Numbered from the stretch's first letter, positions 1-8,736 are shown. The stretch: DNA of 60,358 nucleotides from Arthrobacter sp. AQ5-05 (GCF_003287975.1 NZ_QMKQ01000024.1:1-60358); one strand, 5' to 3'. Made by a program: numbers and translations. Notes: generated from the sequence alone by a model not told the origin.

Positions 1-131
1 TGAAAATGATCAACGGCATTCCCTACGTCGTCGCCCGGGCGGGCCAGCCGCGCGGGGACCCGGAACGGAACCTCTACTGGCATCCCGAGCTGCGCACCGC
101 CGGATACACCCCGCCGATGTTCACCGACTAG
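1..131 (+). CDS. C-terminal end of an unrecognised protein (truncated by window edge)
   Basis: Frame 3 is open from the window edge to a TAG at 129-131 and encodes about 42 residues ending in PPMFTD, rich in Pro, Arg and aromatic residues. The start lies outside the window, although an ATG at position 6 is in frame. I do not recognise the family. Its stop overlaps the stop of the convergent GAF regulator by 4 bases, a tight convergent arrangement with no room for a separate terminator. The codon usage is GC-rich like its neighbours. Confidence 0.45.
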   Translation, partial: KMINGIPYVVARAGQPRGDPERNLYWHPELRTAGYTPPMFTD

Positions 132-1438
132 CCTCGGGATTTGATCCGTTCCAGCGCCGCGACCACCAGGGCGCGGTGCGGGGAACGGGGTGGCAAAACT
201 TGCAATGTGGTGCCCAAGACCTCTTCGTCGCCCTGGGCCTCGGACAATTCCAGGAAGCGAATCAGTTGCGTGTCGCTGCCGTCTTGCAGCATTGCCTGGC
301 GGAGGGCCGCGAACACCTCGTCACGGATCTCGTCTATACCAGGGGCCATCGAACGCGGCAGGATGGGACCCTCGTAATGCGACAGGGCGGCGTCCAGGTC
401 GCCCTTCTCGATGGCCCTGAGGACCTCGCGGGCATCGCATCGCGGCAGGGTTCCCAACCTGTAGGGGCGCGAGAGCGGGACCAACGACTTGTCGAAGTCT
501 GCAAGCATCTTGCGCAACCGCACCAGTTCGGCACGAAGCGTGCCCACATCGGCCGCATCCGGATTGACGTGCAATAGCTCAACAAGCTCCTCGCCACTGA
601 GGCCCCGGGGGTGCCAGCTCAGCAACGCAAGCAACTCCGCATGCCGGGTGGATAGCTCAATGCTCGTGTTTCCGCGGCGCAGTTCCGCACCCGACCCGGA
701 GGTCAGGTGCAGCGTCGATTCGAGGACAGGCGTTGCCTGCGGTTTGAGGGAGGCTGGAACGATGAAGGACCTGCGTTCCGGTTCGGCATGCTCTTGGTGC
801 CAGCGCAGTTCCGACTCGGCCGCCGCCACGGCTGCTTTCAAGAGCGCCAGTGAGTGCGAAGCCACGGCATCTGCGCCGCCGGTGATGTCCACGACCCCGA
901 GCATCTCCCCGGTGTCCGGCGAGTGGATGGGAACCGCGGTGCAACTCCAACGGTGGGCAATGGGATCGAAGTGCTCGGCGCCGGCAACCTGCACTCCCCC
1001 GCCGGTGACCAGTGCGGTTCCAGGTGCGGATGTTCCAACGGCGCGTTCGGACCAGTCTGCACCGGGGACAAAGGCCATGGATTCGGCGTCACGCAGCACC
1101 TGACCATCGCCCTTGACCCAGAGCAGGCGCCCATTGGGATCGCCGATGGCAAGGATCAGATTGGTGTCCCGCGTCGGCTCCAGGAGCAGGCGGTCAAAGA
1201 CGGGCAACACCAAGCGCAGCGGCGAGGCGGTCCGCAAATCACGCAGTGCCTCATCGCTGAGCACCGTGTGGGCATTGGATTCGACGCTGTTCCTGTACTC
1301 CAGAGAGCGCAACCATGATTCGCGGACCACATCGCGAAGCTGCCATGCCGCGTCGTCCGGGGTGCCGGCTCCCAAATCCTCGTGCGCAGCAAGCGCACGG
1401 CGCTGCAGAGCCATCGAGGCCGGAGTCACCAGAGGCAT
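128..1438 (-). CDS. GAF-domain transcriptional regulator
   Basis: 436 residues. The N-terminal half (about residues 40-215) has the GAF-type sensory organisation of AcoR-like activators: a WLRSLEYR segment, then LILAIGDPNGRLLW, then a WSERAVGTSAPGTAL stretch and CTAVPIHSPDTGEMLGVVDI. The C-terminal part (about 255-330) looks like a winged-helix module (ELSTRHAELLALLSWHPRG followed by a second helix pair) instead of the sigma-54 AAA+ domain of AcoR. In actinobacteria such proteins often sit next to aldehyde or alcohol dehydrogenase genes and control them; the neighbour here is cut off by the window edge, so the target is unknown. Annotation as a regulator is by family; ligand and regulon are not inferable. 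Confidence 0.75.
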   Translation of the reverse strand: MPLVTPASMALQRRALAAHEDLGAGTPDDAAWQLRDVVRESWLRSLEYRNSVESNAHTVLSDEALRDLRTASPLRLVLPVFDRLLLEPTRDTNLILAIGDPNGRLLWVKGDGQVLRDAESMAFVPGADWSERAVGTSAPGTALVTGGGVQVAGAEHFDPIAHRWSCTAVPIHSPDTGEMLGVVDITGGADAVASHSLALLKAAVAAAESELRWHQEHAEPERRSFIVPASLKPQATPVLESTLHLTSGSGAELRRGNTSIELSTRHAELLALLSWHPRGLSGEELVELLHVNPDAADVGTLRAELVRLRKMLADFDKSLVPLSRPYRLGTLPRCDAREVLRAIEKGDLDAALSHYEGPILPRSMAPGIDEIRDEVFAALRQAMLQDGSDTQLIRFLELSEAQGDEEVLGTTLQVLPPRSPHRALVVAALERIKSRG

Positions 1439-1794
1439 CTTTCACCTTCCACGAGTCAGGAAATCGGTGCACGGGCACCCAAGCGGCAATCCGTGTGACC
1501 CCCTTCACGATTTAGGTCCTAGCTTAGGGGAGATTCGACAGCAGCAGAACCCCGGCGGAGTCGCTCGGGCCGCCCGGGGGCGAACCTCTCAACACAAGGC
1601 AGCGATTCGCACGCCGCTCGCGGGACATCGAGCGAATGGCCAAGGCCTCCGAAAGTCGGCAGGTCAGGCCGTTTCGGGCGATCAGACGGGTGGGAATTGC
1701 CGTCTGCTATTGCCACCGCAACGGAATGGAACGGATCATGGGTGCGGGATGATTTCCCGACTCATCCATCGCACACCAACAAAGGAACGATCCG
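1439..1794. other. Intergenic region between divergent GAF regulator and VOC gene
   Basis: About 355 bases with no convincing gene on either strand; short open frames here have no ribosome binding site and no recognisable similarity. It must hold the promoters of both flanking divergent genes. A short purine-rich ribosome-binding sequence (AAAGGAACG) lies just before the VOC start at 1795. I see no strong -35/-10 pair. Confidence 0.4.
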
Positions 1795-2211
1795 ATGGCA
1801 CGCATGATTTTCGTCAATCTTCCCACCAAGGACCTGGAAACCTCGGACACTTTTTACGCCGGGCTGGGATTCGAGAAGAACACCGATTTCTCCAACGAGG
1901 TCGCCAGCGCCTGGATGATCACCGAAACCATCTGGGTCATGGTGCTCACCGAGGAGTTCTATTCCTCATTCCTGCGCCATGGCGACGAGGCCACCTACGG
2001 CGCCGGGCCCCGCGAGGTGCTCAACGCCATCAGCGGGGAAACCCGCGAAGAGGTCGACGAGTTCGCCAGCCGCGCCCTCGCCCATGGCGGCACGATTTAT
2101 CGAGAGGCAGCCGAGGAGTTCCCGGGCATGTATTCGGTGGCATTCCTGGATCCCGACGGGCACGAATGGGAGGTTGGCTGGATGGACATGTCGGCCGTCC
2201 AGGGGGCCTAG
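1795..2211 (+). CDS. VOC-family (glyoxalase/bleomycin-resistance fold) protein
   Basis: 138 residues, the usual length for a single-chain VOC protein made of two beta-alpha-beta-beta-beta units. The N-terminus MIFVNLPTKDLETSDTFYAGLGF and the end SVAFLDPDGHEWEVGWMD are typical: the conserved FxDPDGHxWE segment supplies a metal-ligand Glu in active members. The family includes glyoxalases, dioxygenases and drug-binding resistance proteins, so the substrate is open. The start is supported by AAAGGAAC about 8 bases upstream. The gene stands alone and runs into a hairpin terminator. Confidence 0.85.
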   Translation: MARMIFVNLPTKDLETSDTFYAGLGFEKNTDFSNEVASAWMITETIWVMVLTEEFYSSFLRHGDEATYGAGPREVLNAISGETREEVDEFASRALAHGGTIYREAAEEFPGMYSVAFLDPDGHEWEVGWMDMSAVQGA

Positions 2212-2226
2212 CCGCATGTGAAAGGG

Positions 2227-2253
2227 GGGTCACCGGGCATGGCCCGGCGACCC
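2227..2253. terminator. Bidirectional hairpin terminator between VOC gene and zinc-ribbon gene
   Basis: Inverted repeat GGGTC-A-CCGGGC, loop ATG, GCCCGG-C-GACCC (6 bp plus 5 bp around one mismatch). It lies between two genes that end at 2211 (+) and 2297 (-). No T-tract follows, as is common for hairpin terminators in high-GC actinobacteria. Confidence 0.5.
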
Positions 2254-2296
2254 GCCTCATGTTTGCGCCCGCTTGGCCCTCCGGGAACGCTTCGGA

Positions 2297-2464
2297 TCAG
2301 GCCGTGCAGGCCTCATTGGTACAACCGGCGTCGCGAGGCAACCAGTGGGCTTCGGCCTCGCCTTTGTCCTCCCACACGACGTGCCGGCGTTGCCCGCAAC
2401 GCTCACATGCCGGTGATAGATACGACGTACGCTCGGCATCCGTGTACAACTTGTAGTCACCCAT
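2297..2464 (-). CDS. Small zinc-ribbon-like protein
   Basis: 55 residues beginning MGDYKLYTDAERTSYLSP. Four cysteines form a CxxC pair (CERC) and a later CxxxxC pair (CTNEAC), the pattern of a small zinc ribbon. The start is chosen at 2464 because AGGGAGG sits about 7 bases upstream; a longer frame opens further upstream but lacks a ribosome site. No function is known to me; small zinc-ribbon proteins of this kind are usually hypothetical in actinobacterial annotations. The gene is probably monocistronic. Confidence 0.65.
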   Translation of the reverse strand: MGDYKLYTDAERTSYLSPACERCGQRRHVVWEDKGEAEAHWLPRDAGCTNEACTA

Positions 2465-2531
2465 TATTGCCTCCCTTAGAACCGCCCCCCGAGGGCTTTT
2501 CTTCACTCTACGCCGGGCCGGGTTCGGAACT

Positions 2532-3800
2532 CTAGGCTGCCGGGTGGTGGCGCTTGAACTTGCGGTAGTGGTTCACGGTGCTCAGCAGGATGTAGAGCCA
2601 ACGCCGGGGGTTGGTTTCCTTCTTGTAGTACAGCGGATGGCTATACCTCTTGGACGAAATCAGTTCCTCCACCCCGTTTTTCATGTCGCCGGGCACATAG
2701 CGTCGCAGGAGCCGCAGCGGAAGGATGTTGTAGAGGTGGCGCTCGCTGGCCACCTGCAGGTCGTTGCCCCCGGCCAGTCCGCCGCGCAGGTACTCCTCGA
2801 CGTAGAAACGTGTGACGTTGTGCCCGGCCGCGGTGACATAGAAGTGGTTCCGGCCCAGGCGGGGATTCAACTCGAAGAACTTGTACGCCCCGTCGCGCGG
2901 GTCCAGCTTCATGTCGAACATGGAGAATCCGGTCCATCCGAGTTCCTCAAGCAGCCGGGTTCCCTCGGCCACCGCGACATCGTTTGGCTGGGCGACGATG
3001 GCCGCCGAATTGCCCAGGGCGCCGGGAGCATGCTCCTCGACGATGACCCGGCCGCAGGAGACAAAGCGCACCCGGCCGGCCTTGTCGCTGAAGAACGTGG
3101 CCAGGTGCATGCCACTGTCATCGCCCGGGATCAGGTCCTGGATGACGAGGGTGCCGGCGTACCCGGCGGCGGACGCCTTGTCCGCCAGGTCGGTGAGTTC
3201 CGCCAGCGAGGCAACCGTGTGGACCTTCTTCTTGCCCGGGAATTCCAGGGTTCCCCAGGCAACCCCGTCCGATGGCTTCACGATGGCCGGGAACGGCACC
3301 CCTTCGGCGGCCAGCTCGGCTTCCAGCGCCGGGGCGTCAACGGAACTGCCGGAACAGTCATGGACCACTGTCGCCGGGTAGCTCACGCCCAGGTCGCGGC
3401 AGAGTTGGTAGAAGGCGTCCTTCTCCGTGGCCCGGTCCAGTTCCACGTTGCCGACGTACGGGATGGTGAACCATTCGGAGAGCTCCTCGGCGTGCGTGGC
3501 GATGAAGCGGATGTGCTGGTCCGCCGCACCCAGCAGCAGCAGCGGCCGCTTGGTGCCGTTGGAACCTCCGAATTCGCGTCCCAACCTCAAGACGAAGGCG
3601 GCAAACGCCTCAGGGTCGTCCTGCTGCGCGAAGGGCCGCGGCAGCAGGATGCGCGAATGCTCGGTAATCCCGGTCATCACCGAGGGGACAACCACCGAAT
3701 GGACGTCGTATTGCTCGTGGAATTCCCGCGCCAACGAGTAGGCGCCGATGTCACCGCCGAGAATGACAGGGACAAAGGGCTGGTTCTCGCTGATCTGCAT
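2532..3800 (-). CDS. ATP-grasp carboxylate-amine ligase
   Basis: 422 residues. An N-terminal pre-ATP-grasp region (VPVILGGDIGAYSLAREFHEQY) is followed by an ATP-grasp fold from about residue 140: the FPAIVKPSDG nucleotide-binding strand, the VIQDLIPGDDSGMH segment, and the metal-binding FFELNPRLGRNHF motif whose Glu and Asn bind Mg2+. The nearest described relatives are carboxylate-amine ligases such as D-aspartate ligase-type enzymes, which couple ATP hydrolysis to amide bond formation; the actual acid and amine are unknown. It is transcribed away from csoR, with only about 80 bases between the starts, so its promoter overlaps the copper operator region and copper-responsive effects on this gene are conceivable. 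Confidence 0.82.
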   Translation of the reverse strand: MQISENQPFVPVILGGDIGAYSLAREFHEQYDVHSVVVPSVMTGITEHSRILLPRPFAQQDDPEAFAAFVLRLGREFGGSNGTKRPLLLLGAADQHIRFIATHAEELSEWFTIPYVGNVELDRATEKDAFYQLCRDLGVSYPATVVHDCSGSSVDAPALEAELAAEGVPFPAIVKPSDGVAWGTLEFPGKKKVHTVASLAELTDLADKASAAGYAGTLVIQDLIPGDDSGMHLATFFSDKAGRVRFVSCGRVIVEEHAPGALGNSAAIVAQPNDVAVAEGTRLLEELGWTGFSMFDMKLDPRDGAYKFFELNPRLGRNHFYVTAAGHNVTRFYVEEYLRGGLAGGNDLQVASERHLYNILPLRLLRRYVPGDMKNGVEELISSKRYSHPLYYKKETNPRRWLYILLSTVNHYRKFKRHHPAA

Positions 3801-3832
3801 GATCCAAAACTATCAACCTGCCACAAATCGAA

Positions 3833-3876
3833 TACCCCATAGGGGTACTTGACAATATACCCGCAGGGGGTATTGT
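3833..3876 (+). promoter_or_regulatory. csoR promoter with two CsoR-type operators
   Basis: Two CsoR-type palindromes lie here: TACCCCATAGGGGTA (3833-3847) and ATACCCGCAGGGGGTAT (3857-3873). Between and over them are a consensus -35 TTGACA (3849-3854) and a -10 TATTGT (3871-3876), 16 bases apart. The second palindrome fills the spacer, so bound repressor would block RNA polymerase. CsoR family repressors release such G-tract palindromes on binding Cu(I). The predicted transcription start is about 3882-3883, on the csoR start codon itself. Confidence 0.8.
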
Positions 3877-3882
3877 TTGGGT

Positions 3883-4212
3883 ATGGAAAACATTGCCCTT
3901 CCCCTCGACGCACACGTCGGGCACGGATATACGGCCAACAAGGAAGCCCTGACAAAGCGGCTCAGCCGCATCGAAGGCCAGGTTCGCGGCGTCAGCCGCA
4001 TGGTGAACGAGGACAAGTACTGCATCGACATCCTCGCGCAGATCTCTGCCATCAATGCGGCCCTGCACAAGGTAAGTCTCGGCCTGCTGGAAGAACACGT
4101 TTCCCATTGCGTCGTGAATGCCGCGGAACAGAGCGTTCAAACCGGGGACCGGTCCTACGTGGACGACAAGGTCAGCGAAGTGACAACGGCCATCGGCCGC
4201 CTGCTGCGCTAA
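3883..4212 (+). CDS. csoR: Copper-sensing transcriptional repressor CsoR
   Basis: 109 residues, all-helical CsoR/RcnR family. The signature LTKRLSRIEGQVRG is at 23-36 and the Cu(I) ligands Cys47, His72 and Cys76 are present with the 25- and 4-residue spacings of the Mycobacterium tuberculosis protein (Cys36, His61, Cys65). It should repress its own operon and be released by Cu(I). The ATG at 3883 is preferred over an upstream TTG at 3877 because the TTG abuts the -10 element and the ATG is at the predicted transcription start, so the mRNA is probably leaderless. It is followed by the copper chaperone and ATPase genes, an autoregulated copper-efflux operon. Confidence 0.93.
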   Translation: MENIALPLDAHVGHGYTANKEALTKRLSRIEGQVRGVSRMVNEDKYCIDILAQISAINAALHKVSLGLLEEHVSHCVVNAAEQSVQTGDRSYVDDKVSEVTTAIGRLLR

Positions 4213-4252
4213 TTACCCCCACCACTTTTCAACAACCCCTCAAGGAGAACTC

Positions 4253-4579
4253 ATGAGCAACGAATCAAGCTGCGGTTGCGGCGGCTGCGGCTGCGGAAGC
4301 AACTCAAACGAAGGCCTCACCATCACCGCCAAGCCCTCCGAGGAAACCATGAACCAGAGCACCATCACCCTGAAGATTGCTGGTATGACCTGCGGCCACT
4401 GCGTCGCCTCCGTCAGCGAGGAACTCAACGAGGTTCCCGGTGTCAGCAACGTCGAGGTCATCCTGTCCGCCGGAGGAACATCCACCGCCGTCGTCACCAC
4501 CAACTCCCCCGTCGAGAACTCGGTTCTCGAAGCCGCAGTGACGGAGGCCGGCTACACGCTCGTCTCCGCAAGCGCCTAA
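4253..4579 (+). CDS. copZ: Copper chaperone with HMA domain
   Basis: 108 residues. The C-terminal HMA domain (about 40-106) has the metal site MTCGHC in a ferredoxin-like fold and would carry Cu(I) to the ATPase encoded next. The N-terminal 20 residues hold five cysteines in a Gly-rich CGCGGCGCG run, absent from classical CopZ (about 70 residues); it could add metal-binding capacity. AAGGAG lies about 7 bases before the ATG. The gap to csoR is 40 bases and to the ATPase gene 83 bases, so the three are probably co-transcribed. Confidence 0.88.
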   Translation: MSNESSCGCGGCGCGSNSNEGLTITAKPSEETMNQSTITLKIAGMTCGHCVASVSEELNEVPGVSNVEVILSAGGTSTAVVTTNSPVENSVLEAAVTEAGYTLVSASA

Positions 4580-4662
4580 GCTTCTCCCCCGCTCGCCCCA
4601 GGGCAGGGGTCCGGACCGGACGTCGGGATCTTCCGCCCGCGGCCGAGACAAGAAATGGAATC

Positions 4663-6963
4663 ATGAGCAACGACATCACGTTCCCCGCCAACCAACGCAT
4701 CGTCGAACTGGATATCCGGGGCATGACGTGCGCATCCTGTGTGGGCCGAGTCGAGCGAAAACTTGGAAAGATCGACGGCGTCGAGGCCCTCGTGAACCTG
4801 CCCCTGGAATCGGCACGCATCACGGTCCCCGAAAACGTCAGCAATGAACAGCTCATTGCAACGGTCCAGTCTGCCGGCTACCAGGCAAGCCTCAAGGTCG
4901 ACCAGTACGCCGCCACGGGTACCCCCGGGAACGGGGAATCCGGCGAAGCTCCCTCGCCCGCCGCCACGGGCGAACCGAGCAAGCAGCTGGGCACCAACCA
5001 CGCGTCGGACACCGCGGGAGACGAGCTGAAAAAGCGCCTGGTGATCGGTGCGATCTTCACGGTGCCGCTGTTCATCATTTCCATGATTCCCGGGGCGCAA
5101 TTCCCCCACTGGGGCTGGGTCGCCCTCGTCCTGGCAACGCCCGTGGTCTTCTGGTCCGCCTGGCCGTTCCACCGCGCCGCGGCGATCAATGCCCGCCACT
5201 TCGCCTCCACGATGGACACCCTGGTCTCCATCGGTGTGCTGGCAGCCTATTTCTTCTCGCTCTGGCAGCTGATCGCCGACCCGAACATCACGGCCCACAT
5301 CGGCATGTCGATGAGCGAACACGCCCTGTACTTCGAAACCGCAGGCGTCGTGGCCACGTTCCTGCTGCTCGGCCGATGGCTCGAGGCCCGCGCCAAATCC
5401 CGCGCCGGCAACGCGCTGAAGGCCTTGCTGGACCTGGGCGCCAAGGAAGCCACGGTGCTTCGCAACGGCGTGGAAACACAGATCGCGGCCTCTGAGCTGG
5501 TTCCCGGCGACGAGTTCGTCGTCCGGCCCGGGGAGAAGATCGCCACCGACGGCTACGTCGTCGCCGGGCACTCGGCCATCGACACCGCCCTGGTCACCGG
5601 TGAATCGGTGCCCGTCGAGGTGGGGCCGGACGACACCGTCACCGGTGCCACCATCAACACCTCCGGGGCCCTGCTGGTGCGCGCCACCCGCGTCGGGGCG
5701 GACACCACCCTGGCCCAGATGAGCCGGCTGGTATCCGAGGCGCAGACCGGAAAGGCACCCATCGCCCGGCTGGCCGATCGCATTTCCGCCGTCTTCGTGC
5801 CGATCGTGCTGGTCACCGCGGTTCTCACCTTCATCCTCTGGCTGGTGTTCACCGGAGAGGTCAACTCCGCATTCACCGCAGCCGTCGCCGTGCTGGTCAT
5901 TGCTTGCCCGTGCGCCCTGGGGCTGGCCACGCCGATCGGGCTGCTGGTCGGCACCGGTCGCGGGGCCCAGCTGGGCATCCTGATCCGCGGACCGCAGGTC
6001 CTGGAAGACACCCGCAAGATCGACACCGTGCTGCTGGACAAGACCGGAACCATCACCGAGGGCAACCTTGCCGTCACTTCGCTGAGCCCGGCCGCGGGAT
6101 TCGACGAGGCTCAGTTGCTGGCCCTGGCCGGCGCCGCCGAGTCAGCCTCCGAGCACCCGATCGCCCACGCGATCGTCGCAGCTGCCCGCGCCAAGGACTC
6201 GCTGCGAGAGACCAGCGGATTCAATTCCGCACCGGGCGGCGGCGTGCGCGCCACGGTCGGCACCCGAGTGGTTGTCGCGGGCCGGGAAAGCTGGTTGCAG
6301 GAAAACGGCATCGAACTCACCGATGCGCACCGCACCGTCCTGGCCGCGGCGCAGCAAGCCGGAGCCACCTCCATCATGGTCGGCGTGGATGGAACCTTCG
6401 CCGGACTCGTGAACCTGACCGACACCATCAAGGAATCCTCCGCCGTCGCCATTGCCAAGCTGAAGGAACTGGGCCTGCGCCCGGTGCTGCTCACCGGTGA
6501 CAACGCTGCGGTCGCCAAGCTGGTTGCCGCCCAGGTGGGCATCGCCGAGGAAGACGTCTTCGCCGATGTGTTCCCGGACGGCAAGGCCCGGGCCGTGCGC
6601 GAGCTCCAGGCCCGCGGGCAGGTTGTCGCCATGGTCGGCGACGGCGTGAACGACGCACCGGCGCTGGCCCAGGCCGACCTCGGCATCGCCATGGGATCGG
6701 GCACCGACGTCGCCATCGAGGCCGCGGACCTGACCATCATGGGCAACGACCTGGCCCAGGTGGCGCAGTCCATCGAGCTGTCCCGCAAGACCCTGGGCAC
6801 CATCAAGATGAACCTGTTCTGGGCCTTCGCCTACAACACCGCCGGCATCCCGATTGCCGCGCTCGGGTTCCTGAACCCGATGATCGCCGGGGCCGCGATG
6901 GCCGCCAGCTCCGTGCTGGTGGTGGCCAACTCGCTGCGCCTGCGCAGCTTCGGCCGCAAGTAG
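4663..6963 (+). CDS. copA: Copper-exporting P1B-type ATPase
   Basis: 766 residues. One N-terminal HMA domain carries MTCASC (Cys23, Cys26), then a low-complexity Pro/Gly/Ser linker (about 80-120), then the P1B core: the transmembrane metal site CPC (Cys415 and Cys417) in IACPCALGLATP, the phosphorylation site DKTGT (Asp459), the nucleotide-domain SEHP motif and the GDGVNDAPAL hinge. The CPC motif indicates Cu(I)/Ag(I) export. The start at 4663 gives the HMA domain its normal N-terminal length; the same frame is open far upstream only because of GC bias. It ends 98 bases from a convergent transporter, separated by a hairpin. Confidence 0.93.
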   Translation: MSNDITFPANQRIVELDIRGMTCASCVGRVERKLGKIDGVEALVNLPLESARITVPENVSNEQLIATVQSAGYQASLKVDQYAATGTPGNGESGEAPSPAATGEPSKQLGTNHASDTAGDELKKRLVIGAIFTVPLFIISMIPGAQFPHWGWVALVLATPVVFWSAWPFHRAAAINARHFASTMDTLVSIGVLAAYFFSLWQLIADPNITAHIGMSMSEHALYFETAGVVATFLLLGRWLEARAKSRAGNALKALLDLGAKEATVLRNGVETQIAASELVPGDEFVVRPGEKIATDGYVVAGHSAIDTALVTGESVPVEVGPDDTVTGATINTSGALLVRATRVGADTTLAQMSRLVSEAQTGKAPIARLADRISAVFVPIVLVTAVLTFILWLVFTGEVNSAFTAAVAVLVIACPCALGLATPIGLLVGTGRGAQLGILIRGPQVLEDTRKIDTVLLDKTGTITEGNLAVTSLSPAAGFDEAQLLALAGAAESASEHPIAHAIVAAARAKDSLRETSGFNSAPGGGVRATVGTRVVVAGRESWLQENGIELTDAHRTVLAAAQQAGATSIMVGVDGTFAGLVNLTDTIKESSAVAIAKLKELGLRPVLLTGDNAAVAKLVAAQVGIAEEDVFADVFPDGKARAVRELQARGQVVAMVGDGVNDAPALAQADLGIAMGSGTDVAIEAADLTIMGNDLAQVAQSIELSRKTLGTIKMNLFWAFAYNTAGIPIAALGFLNPMIAGAAMAASSVLVVANSLRLRSFGRK

Positions 6964-6981
6964 GCTCCGTCCGCTCGCACG

Positions 6982-7030
6982 ACGCCGGCACCCCCGCTCC
7001 TTCTGCGATGGAGGCGCAGGGGTCCGGCGT
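6982..7030. terminator. Bidirectional terminator between copA and EamA gene
   Basis: Long inverted repeat: ACGCCGGCACCCC pairs with GGGGTCCGGCGT (one bulge) around a loop that itself contains GCTCC/GGAGGC pairing. It lies between convergent genes ending at 6963 and 7061, and TTTGG follows on the + strand. Confidence 0.6.
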
Positions 7031-7060
7031 TTGGCTTGTCCGGGTCGAGGCATCAGTTCG

Positions 7061-8035
7061 CTACGGGCTGCGAAGTTCGTCGGCACGCACCAGCAGCACG
7101 CCCCCGACAATCAACACGCCGCCGAGCAGCTGGATACCGGCGGGCAGCTCTCCCAGCAGCAGCCACGCCCAGAGCACCGCGAAGAGCACCTCGGTCAGGG
7201 AAATGAAGGACGCCAGCTTCGAGCCCAGAGCGCGGGCGGCCATGATCCCGGTGACATAGGAAATGACGGTGGAAATGAGGATCAGCCCGCCCAAGGCCAC
7301 CCACCACTGCGTCTCCCATTGCGCCAACCGCACCGGCACGAAGGTCATCTTCATCTCCAGCAGGCCAACAAAGGCCAGCAGGCCCATGGCCGCCGCTCCG
7401 ACCAGCAGCCCGCCGGTGGCCAGCACGATCGGCGGCAGCGCGCCGTCCGCCCGGGCGCTGACGAAGAAGTACACGGTCAGCCCCACTGCCGCACCCAATC
7501 CCCAGAGGACGCCGATCGGATCGACCCGGGTGTCCCCGGTGAGGTCAAGAACCAATACGAGCCCGGCCAGCGAGAGCAGCGTGCCCCCGATCGTCATGAC
7601 CTTGGGCCGCTTGCGGAACTTCACCCAGAGGAAGAGCACGATCAGCACCGGCGCCAGGTATTCCAGCAGCAGCGCCACCCCGACGTCAAGGCGTTCGACG
7701 GCCAGGAAGTAGAAGAACTGGCAGGCGCCGACGCCGAAGAGCCCAAAGAGCAGGATGGACTTCCAGTTGCTCGCCACCAGTGGCCATTTGCCGCGCATGA
7801 CCAAGAGCGTCGGAAGCAGCAGCACCAGGGCGGCACCTGCCATGCGCAGGGTGACCGCCGCGGCAGGGCTCCATCCGGCTTCGAGCAATGCCTTGGCGAA
7901 CGAACCCGAAACCCCGAAGACCGCCGAGGAAAACAGGGCGATGCCGATCCCGCCCATGCCTGGCTTGCGCAGCGTCGGGGATACCGGGAGCGGCGCCGAA
8001 GGTGCCACCTGTGTATGGATTTCTTCTCTTGGCAC
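7061..8035 (-). CDS. EamA/DMT-family transporter
   Basis: 324 residues with about ten transmembrane segments arranged as two EamA repeats (roughly residues 30-160 and 175-315). Typical features are the conserved glycine-rich first helix (GIGIALFSSAVFGVSGSFAKAL) and the end segment SLTEVLFAVLWAWLLLGE of the second repeat. DMT transporters export amino acids, drugs or other metabolites; the substrate cannot be told. The gene is divergent from a CGNR zinc-finger regulator, a recurrent pairing in actinobacteria that suggests the regulator controls this transporter. Confidence 0.88.
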   Translation of the reverse strand: MPREEIHTQVAPSAPLPVSPTLRKPGMGGIGIALFSSAVFGVSGSFAKALLEAGWSPAAAVTLRMAGAALVLLLPTLLVMRGKWPLVASNWKSILLFGLFGVGACQFFYFLAVERLDVGVALLLEYLAPVLIVLFLWVKFRKRPKVMTIGGTLLSLAGLVLVLDLTGDTRVDPIGVLWGLGAAVGLTVYFFVSARADGALPPIVLATGGLLVGAAAMGLLAFVGLLEMKMTFVPVRLAQWETQWWVALGGLILISTVISYVTGIMAARALGSKLASFISLTEVLFAVLWAWLLLGELPAGIQLLGGVLIVGGVLLVRADELRSP

Positions 8036-8181
8036 GGCGAAACGCTCCCTGGGGCGAGGTTGCTCCGACGGTCGAGGGGCACGGGAGCCAAATCGACTGT
8101 CAGGAGTAAAAGTATGTATGCTAATGACACTAGAACCACACGGGTTCGTCCGTCAATCCACGCGCCCCCACAGGAGTCACA
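8036..8181. promoter_or_regulatory. Divergent promoter region EamA / CGNR regulator
   Basis: 146 bases containing the only AT-rich patch nearby (about 8105-8130, with TATGTATGCTAATGAC). It offers -10-like hexamers (TATGTA, TATGCT) but no clear -35 box. It is the expected place for CGNR protein binding. Confidence 0.35.
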
Positions 8182-8736
8182 ATGATCTTTGCCCCTGACA
8201 CAGAAGTTGCCCTGGGCACCATCGTGGCGCTCATCAACTCGGCAACCCAGGATTCCGACGACCTGCGCACCGGCGCGGACCTCGACCACTTCCTGGACCA
8301 GCAGGGGTTCACCGGATCACGCACCCGCAATGAGGCGGAACTGCGCTCGGTGCGCCAGCTGCGCAGCCAGCTGCATGGCATCTGGCTGGCCGACGAGCAA
8401 CAGTCGGTGGATGCGGTCAACAACATCCTGCGCAACGCCCGGGCGTTGCCGCAGCTGGTCAAGCATGACGGCTGGGAATACCACATCCACGCCACCACCC
8501 CGGAGGCGCCGCTGAGCGAACGCATGGCGGTCGAAGCCGCCATGGCGCTGGTCGATGTGCTGCGCTCAAGGGAATTGTCCCGGCTGCGGGTCTGCGCGGC
8601 CACGGACTGCGAGGCGGTGCTGCTGGATCTGTCCCGAAACCGATCCAAGCGCTACTGCGACACCGGCAACTGCGCCAACCGCGAGCACGTTCGCGCATAC
8701 CGCCACCGGAAATCCGAGCAAAAACCCGGGGTGTGA
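8182..8736 (+). CDS. CGNR zinc-finger (ABATE-type) regulatory protein
   Basis: 184 residues. The N-terminal ABATE-like region (1-130, predicted stress-induced regulator fold) precedes a C-terminal CGNR zinc finger of about 42 residues: CAATDCEAVLLDLSRN, then RYCDTGNCANREHVRAYR. The four cysteines are in place and the basic tail suits DNA binding. The name-giving CGNR tetrad reads C-A-N-R here. It is divergent from the EamA transporter at 7061-8035 and is probably its local regulator. Confidence 0.85.
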   Translation: MIFAPDTEVALGTIVALINSATQDSDDLRTGADLDHFLDQQGFTGSRTRNEAELRSVRQLRSQLHGIWLADEQQSVDAVNNILRNARALPQLVKHDGWEYHIHATTPEAPLSERMAVEAAMALVDVLRSRELSRLRVCAATDCEAVLLDLSRNRSKRYCDTGNCANREHVRAYRHRKSEQKPGV

